Assembly: GCA_947172415.1 (NCBI GenBank)
Contig: OX359190.1
Location: 4,402,001-4,466,000, forward strand
From: Chondrosia reniformis
Taxonomy: Eukaryota > Porifera > Demospongiae > Chondrillida > Chondrillidae
Length of the DNA stretch: 64,000 nt
Reading direction: 5' to 3'
The notes below the pieces were generated by a model, which made no database searches, was not told the DNA's origin, and was given only the letters and a program-made list of their open reading frames with translations. The position numbers and the translations under genes were made by a program. How positions within the stretch are numbered: the stretch's first letter is position 1; each line of letters starts with the position of its first letter. Below are positions 52,790 to 64,000 of the stretch, piece after piece.

Positions 52790-55700
52790 AAGACGTTCTA
52801 ATGAGAGAGGCATTCTAAGTCTGTCTAATATTGTTCGAGTGTAGCTTAGGAGAGGGGTTCTAAGTGTGTCTAAAGTTGTATGAGTGTAGCTTAGCAGAGG
52901 GGTTCTATGTATGTCTAAAGTTCTTCAAGTGTAGCTTAGCAGAGGGATTCTAAGTCTGTCTAAAATTGTTCGAATGTAACTTAGCAGAGGGGTTCTAAGT
53001 GTGTCTAAAATTGTATGAGTGTAGCTTAGCAGAGGGGTTCTACATTTGTCTAAAGATGTTCGAGTGTAACTTCACAGAGGCGTTCTAGGTCTGTCTAAAG
53101 TTGTTGGAGTGTAGCTTAGTGGAGGGGTTGTACATTTGTCTAAAATTGTTCGAGTGTAGCTTAGAAGAGGCGTTCTAAGTCTGTCTGAAGTTGTTCGAGT
53201 GAAGCTTAGCAGAGGGGTTCTACATTTGTCTAAAGATGTTCGAGTGTAACTTCATAGAGGAGTTCTAGGTCTGTTTAAAAGTTGTTCGAGTGTAGCTTAG
53301 CAGAGGGGTTCTAAGTCTATCTAAAGTTAGTCAGTCACTGAAGAAGACCCCCAGGGTCGAAATGTTTGGTGGCAGAAAGAAGAATCGAAAAAACTTACTC
53401 TCTAGACGCTCCCAAAATTAAAAGATGAATATATACAAAGATAAATTTGACTGAGTTAGAAGAAATCCTTATTCCATTACTGTCTAAAGTTATTCGAGTG
53501 CAGCTTAGTAGAGGCGTTCTAAGTCTGTCTAAAGTTGTTTAAGTGTAGCTTAGCAGATGCGTTTTAAGTTTGTCTAAAGTTGTTAGAGTGCAGGTTAGGA
53601 GAGGGGTTCTACATTTGTCTAAAGTTTTTCGAGTGTAACTTAGCAGAGGGGTTCTAAGTGTGTCTAAAATTGTACGTATGTAGCTTAGCAGAGGCCATCT
53701 AAGTCTGTCTAAAGTTGTTCAAGTGTAGCTTAGCAGAGGGGTTCTAAGTGTGTCAAAAATTGTACGAGTGTAGCTAAGCAGAAGGGTTCTACATTTGTCT
53801 AAAGTTGTTCGAGTGTACCTTAGCAGAGGGGTTCTAAGTCTGTCTAAAGTTGTTCGAGTGTAGCTTGAGAGAAGCGTTCTAAGTCTGTCTGAAGTTGTTC
53901 GAGTGAAGCTTAGCAGAGGGGTTCTACATTTGTCTAAAGATGTTCGAGTGTATCTTCATAGAGGAGTTCTAGGTCTGTCTAAAAGTTGTTCGAGTGTAGC
54001 TTAGCAGAGGGGTTCTAAGTCTATCTAAAGTTAGTCAGTCACTGAAGAAGACCCCCAGGGTCGAAATGTTTGGTGGCAGAAAGAAGAATCGAAAAAACTT
54101 ACTCTCTAGACGCTCCCAAAGTTAAAAGATGAATATATACAAAGATAAATTCGACTGAGTTAGAAGAAATCCTTATTCCATTACTGTCTAAAGTTATTCA
54201 AGTGTAGCTTAGTAGAGGCGTTCTAAGTCTGTCTAAAGTTGTTTAAGTGTAGCTTAGCAGAGGCGTTTTAAGTTTGTCTAAAGTTGTTCGAGTGTAGGTT
54301 AGGAGAGGGGTTCTACATTTGTCTAAAGTTTTTCGAGTGTAACTTAGCAGAGGGGTTCTAAGTGTGTCTAAAAGTGTACGTATGTAGCTTAGCAGAGGCC
54401 ATCTAAGTCTGTCTAAAGTTGTTCAAGTGTAGCTTAGCAGAGGCGTTCTAAGTCTGTCTAAAGTTGTACGAGTGTAGCTTAGCAGAGGCGTTCTAAGTCT
54501 GTCTAAAGTTGTACGAGTGTAGCTTAGCAGAGGGGTTCTAAATCTGTCTAAAGTTGTTCGAGTGTAACTTAGCAGAGGGGTTCTGCATTTGTTTAAAGTT
54601 GTTCGAATGTAGCTTAGCACAGGCGATCTAAGTCTGTCTAAAGTTGTTCGAGTGTAACTTAGCAGAGGGGTTCTAAGTGTGTCAAAAATTGTACGAGTGT
54701 AGCTTAGCAGAGGCGTTCTAAGTCTGTCTAAAGTTGTACGAGTGTAGCTTAGCAGAGGGGTTCTAAATCTGTCTAAAGTTGTTCGAGTGTAACTTAGCAG
54801 AGGCGTTCTAAGTCTGTCTAAAGTTAGTCAGTCACTGAAGAAGACCCCCAGGGTTGAAACGTTTGGTGGCAGAAAGAAGAATCGAAAAAACTGCCTCTCT
54901 AGAGGCTCCCAAAGTTGAAAGATGAATCTATACAAAGATAATTTCGACTGAGTTAGAAGAAATCCTTATTCCATTACTGTCTAAAGTTGTTCGAGTGTAG
55001 CTTAGCAGAGGCGTTCTAAGTCTGTCTAAAGTTGTTCAAGTGTAACTCAGCAGAGGGGTTCTAAGTGTGTCTAAAGTTTTACAAGTGTAGCTTAGCAGAG
55101 GGGTTCTACTTTGGCTAAAATTGTTCGAGTTTAACTTGACAGAGGCGTTGTAAGTCTGTCTGAAGTTGTTCGAGTGAAGCTTATCATAGGGGTTCTACAT
55201 TTGTCTAAAGTTTTTCGAGTGTAGGTTAGCAGAGGTGTTCTAAATCTTTCTAAAGTTGTTCGAGTGTAGCTTAGCATAGGGGTTCTACATTTGTCTAAAG
55301 TTGTTCAGGTGTAACTTGACAGTGGCATTCTAAGTCTGTCTAAAGTTGTTCAAGTGTAGCTTAGCAGGGGCATTCTAAGTCTGTCTAACGTTGTTCAAGT
55401 GTAGCTTAGCAGGGGCATTATAAATCTGTCTAAAGTTGTTCGAGTGTAGCTTAGCAGAGGGGTTCTACGTGTGTCTAAAGTTCTACGAGTGTAGCTTAGC
55501 AGAGGGGTTCTACATTTGTCTAAAGTTTTTCGAGTGTAGGTTAGCAGAGGTGTTCTAAATCTTTCTAAAGTTGTTTGAGTGTAACTCAGCCGAGGGATTC
55601 TAAGTGTGTCTAAAGTTGTACGCATGTAGCTTAGCAGAGGCGATCTAAGTCTGTCTAAAGTTGTTCGAGTGTAACTTAGCAGAGGGGTTCTAAGTGTGTC

Positions 55701-56830
55701 AAAAATTGTACGAGTGTAGCTTAGCAGAGGCGTTCTAAGTCTGTCTAAAGTTGTACGAGTGTAGCTTAGCAGAGGGGTTCTAAATCTGTCTAAAGTTGTT
55801 CGAGTGTAACTTAGCAGAGGGGTTCTGCATTTGTTTAAAGTTGTTCGAATGTAGCTTAGCACAGGCAATCTAAGTCTGTCTAAAGTTGTTCGAGTGTAAC
55901 TTAGCAGAGGGGTTCTAAGTGTGTCAAAAATTGTACGAGTGTAGCTTAGCAGAGGCGTTCTAAGTCTGTCTAAAGTTGTACGAGTGTAGCTTAGCAGAGG
56001 GGTTCTAAATCTGTCTAAAGTTGTTCGAGTGTAACTTAGCAGAGGGGTTCTGCATTTGTTTAAAGTTGTTCGAATGTAGCTTAGCAGAGGCGTTCTAAGT
56101 CTGTCTAAAGTTAGTCAGTCACTGAAGAAGACCCCCAGGGTTGAAACGTTTGGTGGCAGAAAGAAGAATCGAAAAACTGCCTCTCTAGAGGCTCCCAAAG
56201 TTGAAAGATGAATCTATACAAAGATAATTTCGACTGAGTTAGAAGAAATCCTTATTCCATTACTGTCTAAAGTTGTTCGAGTGTAGCTTAGCAGAGGTGT
56301 TCTAAGTCTGTCTAAAGTTGTTCAAGTGTAACTCAGCAGAGGGGTTCTAAGTGTGTCTAAAGTTGTTCAAGTGTAACTCAGCAGAGGGGTTCTAAGTGTG
56401 TCTAAAGTTTTACAAGTGTAGCTTAGCAGAGGGGTTCTACTTTGTCTAAAATTGTTCGAGTTTAACTTGACAGAGGCGTTCTAAGTCTGTCTGAAGTTGT
56501 TCGAGTGAAGCTTATCAAAGGGGTTCTACATTTGTCTAAAGTTTTTCGAGTGTAGGTTAGCAGAGGTGTTCTAAATCTTACTAAAGTTGTTCGAGTGTAG
56601 CTTAGCATAGGGGTTCTACATTTGTCTAAAGTTGTTCAGGTGTAATTTGACAGTGGCATTCTAAGTCTGTCTAAAGTTGTTCAAGTGTAGCTTAGCAGGG
56701 GCATTCTAAGTCTGTCTAACGTTGTTCAAGTGTAGCTTAGCAGGGGCATTCTAAGTCTGTCTAAAGTTGTTCGAGTGTAGCTTAGCAGAGGCGTTCTAAG
56801 TCTGCCTAGAGTTGTTCGAGTGTAGCTTGA
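52790..56830. repeat. 45-bp satellite array with four 153-bp inserts
   Basis: The unit includes TAAAGTTGTTCGAGTGTAGC and TTAGCAGAGGCGTTCTAAGT, about 80 units. Because 45 is a multiple of 3, the minus strand stays open in long runs (54423-54620, 55395-55868) encoding RTPLLSYTRTTLDRL repeats. Inserts at 53328-53480, 54031-54185, 54824-54978 and 56111-56263 share GTCACTGAAGAAGACCCCCA, and blocks between them are duplicated, giving a higher-order structure. I doubt the ORFs are genes. Confidence 0.9.
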
Positions 56831-58544
56831 AAGGTGTAAACCTTACAAGGTAACATTATTAGCAGTAACGTGTGGAATGGATGTAAACGCATATCTATAT
56901 GCGAGTCTTTTGAGTGACACATTACAATGCTTGAGTAAACGACTCAAGCTAAATACTTTAATTAGAAAAGAGCTAAGCTTATCAGTAGCGTGAATGAATT
57001 ATTGGAAGGCCTATGGCTACGTAGCTTAGCGCTTTTGCTTATACCTAGCATGTATGACATAATCTACGACTGCATGTGTTTCTATGGTACAAGACAGAAA
57101 AATGTTGATGTATTACTCCCGTATATAAACCCGTAATAGGATACATATATAGCAAAAGCGTATACGTTTTTATCTATGCCCATAGAAAAGGTGTAGACAC
57201 ATATGTACGTAACCGCTAACCGTAGATCGAATAAGCACCTTACGCGCTAACTACTTTTCGGCTATTATTCCTTGATTCTGACTAATATCACACCTAGTAG
57301 AAGTACGTTAACACGTCTTTCATTATTTCAATTTGTCGATTAATACTACTTTAGTATGCCCATAGTGATAACCGAAAGAAAGGCGTAGCAAATTTATTCT
57401 ACGCCCGTAGTTAAACCGTAGGATGACACGTATGTGCATACGTAATACACACGTATTCCATCAACTTTTTTCTGTCTTGTACCGTATGTAGTATTCAGTG
57501 CTTAGTTGATGTAGACATTCTTTAAATCTATAATTATGGTTGGATATAGCATGGAAGCGTTTCTGGGTGCAAGACTTCACTAATTTGTTGGTAATGAGAA
57601 TATGCATCAAAAACTATCTAACGAAGTCTTGGCATCCCTCTTTGCTTGCTGGTTAGTGTTGAACGTCAACTCATGTTAAATGAGACAAACAAATAAATAA
57701 TAGTTAATAAATCGATATGGAGTTTATGTAGCGCATGAAATGAGCCTTTGGCGGTACCTACTATCACTTTGGTGATAACCTTCGCCTTTACAGTGGACTG
57801 CAAAGATAAATGTTCAGTTTCAAGCTGTATGAACGTCACATAATTCTCACTATAGGACTATAAGTTTAAAATATCTTCTTACACGTTAAATCTATAAGGT
57901 TGAACAACCGATCAGTAAGGTCAAAATCATATCCCCTTTCGATCTACACTTAAGAAGAACTTCCGCTAAGTTAAATACTTTAGTTACAATAAAACTGACG
58001 AGTAAGCATTATTTCCTGTTGATTTGTTTAGTATAAACACTCATTGTTTATCATATACACTCTATTGTTTTGTATTAACATCCTAATTATTAATCACCTA
58101 TATACGGTACAAATTATAAAAAAGTTAAAGGTCAACGCCTGCTTGCAACCCGTACTACGATATTAAACCTGTACGTGTTAGACAGAACGCCCGTATACAT
58201 CCTTTGTAGGGATGCGTACGTTTCGACGAATACGCCCGTAGCTACAGAATGTACGGGTATGGCAATAATTATTTAGAATGTCACAAGGCTCATCTTGAAG
58301 CGTGAAGGAGATTCATGGACTTAAGAACTAATAGCACACCAATGTTATACCTTAAGATTAACAAATTTAACACGTAATACCTCGTGACGTAAAAAACAAG
58401 AATGTTCAAAGAATTAACACTTTTATCGTGTACACCCGTACATTTTCTCCCCTACGCCCGTCGATCTACCTAACTCGCAGCCGTGCCTTTTGTACCCCTA
58501 CGTTTCAGTATGCATCGAACGTTTTTATAATTTGTACTGTATAT
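56831..58544. other. No gene recognised
   Basis: Non-coding DNA with a scatter of short CCCGTA-containing motifs (57120-58460). No ORF of note. Confidence 0.5.
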
Positions 58545-58605
58545 TGTTTTCATAACGCGATTTATGTATGGCTTCATGCTACGGATATATATATATATAT
58601 ATGCG
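58545..58605 (+). repeat. Family B repeat end fragment
   Basis: TTGTTTTCATAACGCGATTT, TATGGCTTCATGCTACGG and a TA run, as at 51998-52060. Confidence 0.75.
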
Positions 58606-58611
58606 AATGCA

Positions 58612-59341
58612 TGCATGCAACCGACCATCAATATTCTTAGCTCCCTCACAAGGCAAATCAAATCTGCTGTGGTTATTAGCTGGGACCCCTTAAAGACTGG
58701 AACCTTTGTTGATATATGGCATTCAGATGCATCATCTTCAGTCTATACTAAGGTGTGAAAAGATAATTAGTAGGCCATGTGATCTACCTTGCAATTGGAT
58801 GATCTGTATCAACTACTACTCTCTATGCAGTAGTTGAGTATTTCAAAGCCTGCAACTATACGTACTATTAAAATACTGATTATCCTAGGGGTCACCTCGA
58901 TCTCTTTAAATTTGTAACTGGCACTGTGTAGCTAGTACTTGATTGTAATTTTAATATTACATAGTCACTTGGAACTCTTAAATTTGTAACTTGTACTGAG
59001 TAGTACTTGATTGTAATTTTAATATTTTATATATTTGCTAGTAACTTGCACTGTGTAGTGTACTTGAGTGTAATTAGCTAACATACTTATAGGCATTCGC
59101 TATGAGCAATATCGTTACTGTATGTAGTACACATGGAAAACGTACACACATAGATAAGAATAAGCCTAGTTGAACATCAGCAACATGAATTTACTAATTC
59201 TGGACGTTTCGACCCAGAGGTCTTCATCAGCAATACATGAGGAGTGGGAATACGTTTCAGTATAAATAGGAAATTAGTAAATTCATGTTGCTGACACTCA
59301 ACAAGGCTTTATTCTCGTAATGATTGCAACAAACACTCCAC
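58612..59341. repeat. Left arm of a large inverted repeat
   Basis: Matches 63060-63815 inverted with few indels, for example TTTGTTGATATATGGCATTC and TGGAAAACGTACACA. It contains a small conserved open stretch ('DPLKTGTFVDIWHSDASSSVYTKV') present in both arms. At its inner end (59165-59341) lies a smaller palindromic element with a hammerhead-like core (59206-59230, minus strand). Confidence 0.85.
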
Positions 59342-60180
59342 ATAGACAAGTAAAAACTGAAGACTGAGACTAAAATTGTAAATACTTAACTGTACACCTA
59401 CATTCTTTTTGGCAGGCAGTTCCCTTCAATAAGTGAAGACTTCTATAACTTTAGATTTACGCAATACTCACGTTAACACACTGACAATATAAATTTGTTA
59501 CATTACCGCAACTTAAATATTATATAATACAGTACAATGTATATTTATAAGTGAGTAATGCCAGTAGAAAATTACAAAAAATGGCCTCAGTTTTATATCG
59601 AAATAAAAATGGCGGTAGTATATTCATACGAAACCTACACAACTACAGGGAAAATAATATTACAGAAGAAGATACATGTTTTGCATCACTATAAACGCAT
59701 AACTTAGACCTGCATTGGGGAGACATGAGGAGTGAGCAAGCATTTCATTAGCAAGTCTAACAAGTAAGTGTACATATAATATGATTGCTAATAAACTCAT
59801 GCACACCACTACGAAGTGCTGTTAATTTGTAAGTGTACTCTTTTCCTTCAGGTATCCACATATTGTTTCCAACAAATTAATGCATTTCTGAGAAGCACTG
59901 GATAAACATGTTTGCAACCAAAGAAAGAAACCATCCCCATACCATATCGGTCATATATCATTTATTGCACTATTAACTTACACGTCATTTTAGTGCATAC
60001 TTCAGTGTTCCTGCAAAACAGATGCTTGATTGTACCAAGAGTTAATACTCGTCCCTCACACTCTTTTTTCTGTTTCAAATGTACTTATTAGTTGATGGTT
60101 GATCATAGAAGTGTTTAATACAATATACCAGTAGTATAAACATGATTGGTAATAACAAGGACACAGCGACTGAAGGGAGC
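59342..60180. other. No gene recognised
   Basis: AT-rich interior of the large inverted structure. Confidence 0.5.
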
Positions 60181-60240
60181 CAAGTAGTTCGAGTTCATTC
60201 GGGGGGCGGTAGCCCACGCGTTTTTAACTTGAACTACTTG
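60181..60240. repeat. Solo terminal hairpin module of family B
   Basis: CAAGTAGTTCGAGTT to AACTTGAACTACTTG with GGGGGCGGTAGCCC inside; no family B body beside it. Confidence 0.8.
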
Positions 60241-60245
60241 TTTAT

Positions 60246-60350
60246 CAATATAACACATGGTTTCAATATAAATTTCCTATAGGTTTTCTATAGTCTTATG
60301 GCATTTTATATACAGACTTTGTCCTCCGTTTTCTACCAAACACAGACCTA
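60246..60350. repeat. Inverted repeat, left arm (partner 62457-62562)
   Basis: Both arms carry GACTTTGTCCTCCGTTTTCT or its complement; about 105 bp each, 2.1 kb apart. Confidence 0.8.
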
Positions 60351-60356
60351 AATCAA

Positions 60357-61141
60357 CAAGTACAGCTGAGTCCAAATGTGTCGAACTCATTTGACTCGAA
60401 TTTCTGCTTAAATAATGTTATAGTCCCCTTTCAGAATATGTACAATCACATACAAATTTTGCCTGATAACTCGATTTTCAACAACTCGATTTCTGCATAA
60501 CTGGAGTAAATTTACGAACCCGTGCTCACACAAAATTGTTAATCTCAAAGAACGACAGTTATGTCCAGTCAAAAACTTCACAGATTGAACTCATTGATGC
60601 TGTTGAGAAGCGCCCAACTGAGAAGAAAAAGAAGGAAATTGCAGAAGAATTCGGTATCGTTCCAAACACCCTACGATCTTGAAGGACAAGGAGAAGTATC
60701 GCCAGGTGTTTTATGCAGGGCAAATAAACATAAACAAACAGGGGCAGCAGGCTCCTACACACGATGATATCGACGAGGCACTCTTATGCTCACATAGGGC
60801 CTATCCTAGACATTTTGGATAAGTAGAACATCTGATAAGCGGAAGTTTTTTATTTGTTCCAAGAGATTCGACTTATCCAGACTCAACTGTATTTTGAGTT
60901 TAAAAACTCGTGGGGCTGCCGCCCCCTGAATTTACTCGAACTACTTGACCACATCGTTGGGCTTTAATATATATATTCGTAATCCTAACAATTTAGGACG
61001 CTTAATTGTCCTGAACTTTATAAATAACGATGGAAAAGCTTTCATAACTAAAGCTTCCTGAACGCCTCCATTTGCAAAAACGATGTATTGACGTATAAAA
61101 TAAGTGTTATAATAGTTGCGTATGAATCCTTATTATATATA
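60357..61141 (+). repeat. Family B copy interrupted by a Tigger-type element
   Basis: CAAGTA at 60357-60362 and TATTTTGAGTTTAAAAACTC from 60890 rejoin into the family B terminal stem when 60363-60889 plus one TA is removed. Body continues to the TTATATATA end. Confidence 0.75.
60363..60889 (+). mobile_element. pogo/Tigger-type element, internally deleted
   Basis: Ends CAGCTGAGTC and GACTCAACTG inside TA at 60361-60362 and 60890-60891. 60590-60785 contains a decayed CENP-B-like HTH: 'RPTEKKKEIAEEFGIVPNTL' then, after a frameshift, 'DKEKYRQVFYAG' and 'APTHDDIDEALL'. No DDE domain. Confidence 0.82.
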
Positions 61142-61878
61142 CAGTACAAGTTACAATATACTAAGGTAATATAATATAAATAAACAAGTTGTTCGAGTAA
61201 AAAACTCCGCACTCGAACTACTTGGCCGCTTTCAGATGATTTTGTATACTGTCATATTCTAAGCTTAAGATATTCTCAAGATGTAAATTGTAGAATATTT
61301 TTGCAACTTCTATTATCATATATGTCTATGATATGAAATGAAATACTTAGAAATGAATACAGTAAATGGAACTAATAAATGCAGCTCTAAAAGAGTGTTA
61401 CCAAAAGTTAGTGAGAAAAATAAATTTGTCAGGAAACCTGAAGTTCAGAGTTAGGTTTATGTAAGTGAATATAACCATGCAGAAATTAGTAGCAGACTGG
61501 TTCCAAATTGACTTGTCCAGTTATTCAAATTTGGGTTTGCAAGAATTAGTCTCTCCTATATAAAGAAAGAGATTTTAACACTGAATGTAAGATGTGTGCA
61601 AACCAACAATAGTGTAAAGTATCTACTTACCATGTGGCATTAAATAAAATGCTTCTTTTGCATGACATCCCCAGAATCACTAAGTATAACTTGATCTGCA
61701 TTTTCCTTCTTGTGCAGACATAAACTTTAAGTGGCTATAAAACTGGATAACCTGCAATTAAAGAAAATATTCATTGCAATGTAAAAAATGATTATTAATT
61801 GGCTTACCAGTGACATTACTCCTCCTTATCCTTTTTTGCAATAGAAATAGAAAAGTATGTGAACATGCATACGATTAA
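61142..61878. repeat. Spacer with a short family B-like hairpin
   Basis: 61195-61224 folds as CAAGTTGTTCGAGT/ACTCGAACTACTTG around a very short loop. The remainder (61225-61878) shows nothing. Confidence 0.55.
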
Positions 61879-62145
61879 CAAGTAGTTCAAGTTTAAAAAC
61901 TCGTGGGGCTCCCGCCCCCCAAATTTACTCAAACTACTTGGCCGCATCGTTGGGCTTTGATATAATATTCTTAATCCTAACGATTGAGGACGCTTAAGTG
62001 TCCTGAAAATTATAAATAGCGACAGAAAAGCTTCGTTAACTCTTCCTGAACGCCGCCATTTGCAAAAACGATGTATTGACGTATAAATTAAGTGTTAAAA
62101 TAGTTGCGTATGAACTCGTATTATATATATATATATATATATACT
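61879..62145 (+). repeat. Hairpin-ended repeat family B copy
   Basis: Terminal module 61879-61940, then TTGGGCTTTGATATAATATT, GGACGCTTAAGTGTCC, ATTATAAATAGCG (TATA-like), GCCGCCATTTGC, and a TA run. Confidence 0.82.
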
Positions 62146-62157
62146 CTAAATAAATAA

Positions 62158-62455
62158 ATAAATAATTAAATAATTCATATGGCTCCAATAAAGGATGTAG
62201 AAACAAAATGGGCATATCACCATAAAGTATAAGGTATAAAACCCGTTTTAAATTAAGGGATTTTTTATTTTCAATTTGTCATTATATATATATATATACA
62301 GTATACTAAAGTAATCTAATCTAATATAAATAAATAAATAAATAATATAATATAAATTATTCATATGGCTCCAGGAAAGGACCTAGCAACAGAATGGGCA
62401 TAGTATCATAAGGTTTAGGGTATAAAACTCATTTTAAATTAAGGGATTTTTTATT
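62158..62455. repeat. Tandem duplication, two 118-bp units
   Basis: 62158-62275 and 62337-62455 share AATTCATATGGCTCCA and TTTAAATTAAGGGATTTTTT, separated by a TA microsatellite. Confidence 0.8.
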
Positions 62456-62456
62456 T

Positions 62457-62562
62457 AGGTCTCCGTTTGGTAGAAAACGGAGGACAAAGTCTGCATATAA
62501 AATTCCATAGGACTATAGAAAAGCTATAGGAAGCTTATATTGAAACCAAGTGTTATATTGGT
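62457..62562. repeat. Inverted repeat, right arm (partner 60246-60350)
   Basis: AACGGAGGACAAAGTCTGCA pairs with the left arm. Confidence 0.8.
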
Positions 62563-63059
62563 AAAAATTATCAATTGGTTAGATCACTGTGAAACCGACA
62601 TATATCATGGTACATGTGTTTGACAAACGTCTGGCCAAGTTTTCTTTAATTAAAGTTGCAAAATATTCAAGATATAATGAAGAATGCAAGCTTATGATTG
62701 CACAATTTGGTGATGTATTGTGATGTTTCTCTAGTGCCTCACCAACACTCTCATATGTCGCTCCGTACATATTTAATGGATTATCATGTGACGTTGCGAA
62801 AACGTCACCCCTTTGTTGTAAAGAAGATCATCCTTTTGAGAACGGCTATGACAAGTCGACACTCTCCTACGAGAAGGAGCTATGGAATAAACAAGTTGTA
62901 GCGAGGTTAGATAAAGCATATTTGTGGACGTTTCCATTAAGTTTGAGGCATAATTGACCCTATTTTCATGCAAAAGAAATTCGTTTAGTCGACCGTATTA
63001 AAACTTTGGTAATTTAAGCTCTGTCTTCTCTTCTTACGTTTTTTGTTCATATTTTTACT
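62563..63059. other. No gene recognised
   Basis: Short open frames only; no motif. Confidence 0.5.
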
Positions 63060-63815
63060 TGTCCATGTGTAGGAATTAAGAGTGTTGTTGCGATCATTAT
63101 GAGAATAAAGCCTTGTTGAGCGTCAGCAAGATGAAGTTACTGATTTCCTACTTGATATTCCCATTCCTGTATTACTGATGAAGACCTCCGGGTTGAAACG
63201 TCCAGAATTAGTAAATTTCTGTTACTGATGTTCAACAAGGCTGTATTCTTATCCATGTGTGTACGTTTTCCATGTGTACATACATGTACAGTAGAATCTC
63301 ATAACGAAATTGCTCATAGTGAATGTTGAAGTACTTTGCTGGCTAATCAGTACACTCAAGTACACTACATAGTGAAAGTTACTGGTAAATATATAAAATA
63401 TTAAAATTACAATCAAGTACTACACAGTACAAGTTACAAATTTATGAGGGCCAAGTGGCTATACAATATTAAAATTACAATCAAGTACTGGCTACATATG
63501 CAGTGCAAGTTACACCCCATAGGATAATCAGTATTTTAAACAGGACAAGACTTTAGTCACACTGTTGCAGGCTTTGAAATCCTCAACTATACTGCATAGA
63601 GAGTAGTAGTTGATACAGATTATCCAAGGCAGAACACATGGCCTACCAATTACCTTTTCACACCTTAGTATAGACTGAAGATGATGCATCTGCATGCCAT
63701 ATATCAACAAAGGTTCCAGTCCTAAAGGGGTCTCAGCTAATAACCACGTGCACAGCAGATTTGATTAGCCTTGTGAGTGAGCTAAGAATACCGACGGTTG
63801 GTTGCATGCATTTGC
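63060..63815. repeat. Right arm of the large inverted repeat
   Basis: Inverted copy of 58612-59341. Its inner part (63100-63253) is a palindromic element with a hammerhead-like core at 63175-63199. 63370-63500 also matches 51715-51860. Confidence 0.85.
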
Positions 63816-63884
63816 ATAATCAACAGGGTTGGAGACCATTTTGTAACTTGTACACAAGGGACATCATATGACATATGTATGTAA

Positions 63885-64000
63885 AGGCCTTGGCCTTTTA
63901 TGTCTCTTGATATGTGGCATGCATATATGGTAATTGGTAGGCCATGTGTTCTACCTTGGATGATCTGTATCAACTACTACTCTCTATGCAGTATAGTTGA
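63885..64000. repeat. Partial third copy of the arm sequence, cut by the window edge
   Basis: TTGATATGTGGCATGCATAT and GATGATCTGTATCAACTACT match 58705-58845 in the same orientation, facing the 63060-63815 arm head to head. Confidence 0.75.

Noticed and set aside
55395-55868. 157-codon ORF in the satellite
   Set aside because: Follows from a stop-free 45-bp unit; no start context, no flanking exon, other arrays are interrupted.
53338-56147. Calling the repeated CTGAAGA...GAAA motif a functional hammerhead ribozyme
   Set aside because: An extra A precedes stem II and stems I and III are not evident in the satellite inserts, so only a hammerhead-like core is reported.

Overview
The window is animal nuclear DNA built almost entirely from transposable elements (TEs) nested inside one another; I see no convincing host gene. 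Spliced TE genes with introns of about 70-80 bp (Merlin 80 and 71 bp, ISL2EU 70 bp), AT-rich DNA and the mix of families (2A-bearing LINE, OTU-bearing Helitron, Merlin, ISL2EU, restriction-like-endonuclease LINE, hAT, pogo) suggest an early-branching metazoan, most likely a sponge, with a cnidarian as alternative. That assignment is inference.

Layout. 1-1767: 5' part of a restriction-like-endonuclease (RLE) LINE, minus strand. 2770-3769: decayed DDE transposase. 3775-13836: Helitron copy H1 (+), internally deleted and carrying a 2875-bp hAT insertion (7119-9993). 13837-14374: non-autonomous Helitron derivative. 14390-15036: spliced gene fragment. 15042-24746: Helitron copy H2 (-), convergent with H1, with a non-autonomous derivative (21504-22262) inside it. 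25085-26340: LINE fragment and a small unknown ORF. 26558-27091: pogo/Tigger-type element. 27490-33640: Ty3/gypsy element (-) split by a second RLE LINE (28033-32272). 33725-38930: another Helitron derivative, split by an ISL2EU element (34002-38463). 39220-44483: Merlin element with exact 8-bp target duplication, split by an intact 1135-codon APE-type LINE (40391-44002). 44745-52680: more derivatives, hairpin-ended repeats and a hAT fragment. 52790-56830: 45-bp satellite with four 153-bp inserts. 58612-63815: a 5.2-kb structure bounded by about 730-bp inverted repeats.

How the genes work together. H1 and H2 are two copies of one Helitron family. Read together they give a polyprotein: hydrophobic N-terminus, Cys/Trp-rich repeats, a 2A-like ribosome-skipping motif (GDIESNPGP), 14-residue Ala/Lys-rich repeats, a Cys-rich/DUF6570-like region, Helitron_like_N, HUH Rep, PIF1-type helicase, OTU cysteine protease. 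H1 lost the Rep core; H2 keeps it but is frameshifted. The intact LINE also carries a 2A-like motif and starts at a TISU-type sequence behind a leader of about 21 nt. Non-autonomous elements share the Helitron 3' end and are probably mobilised by this family. Several insertions have exact target duplications or paralogous empty sites inside the window, so their boundaries are well supported.
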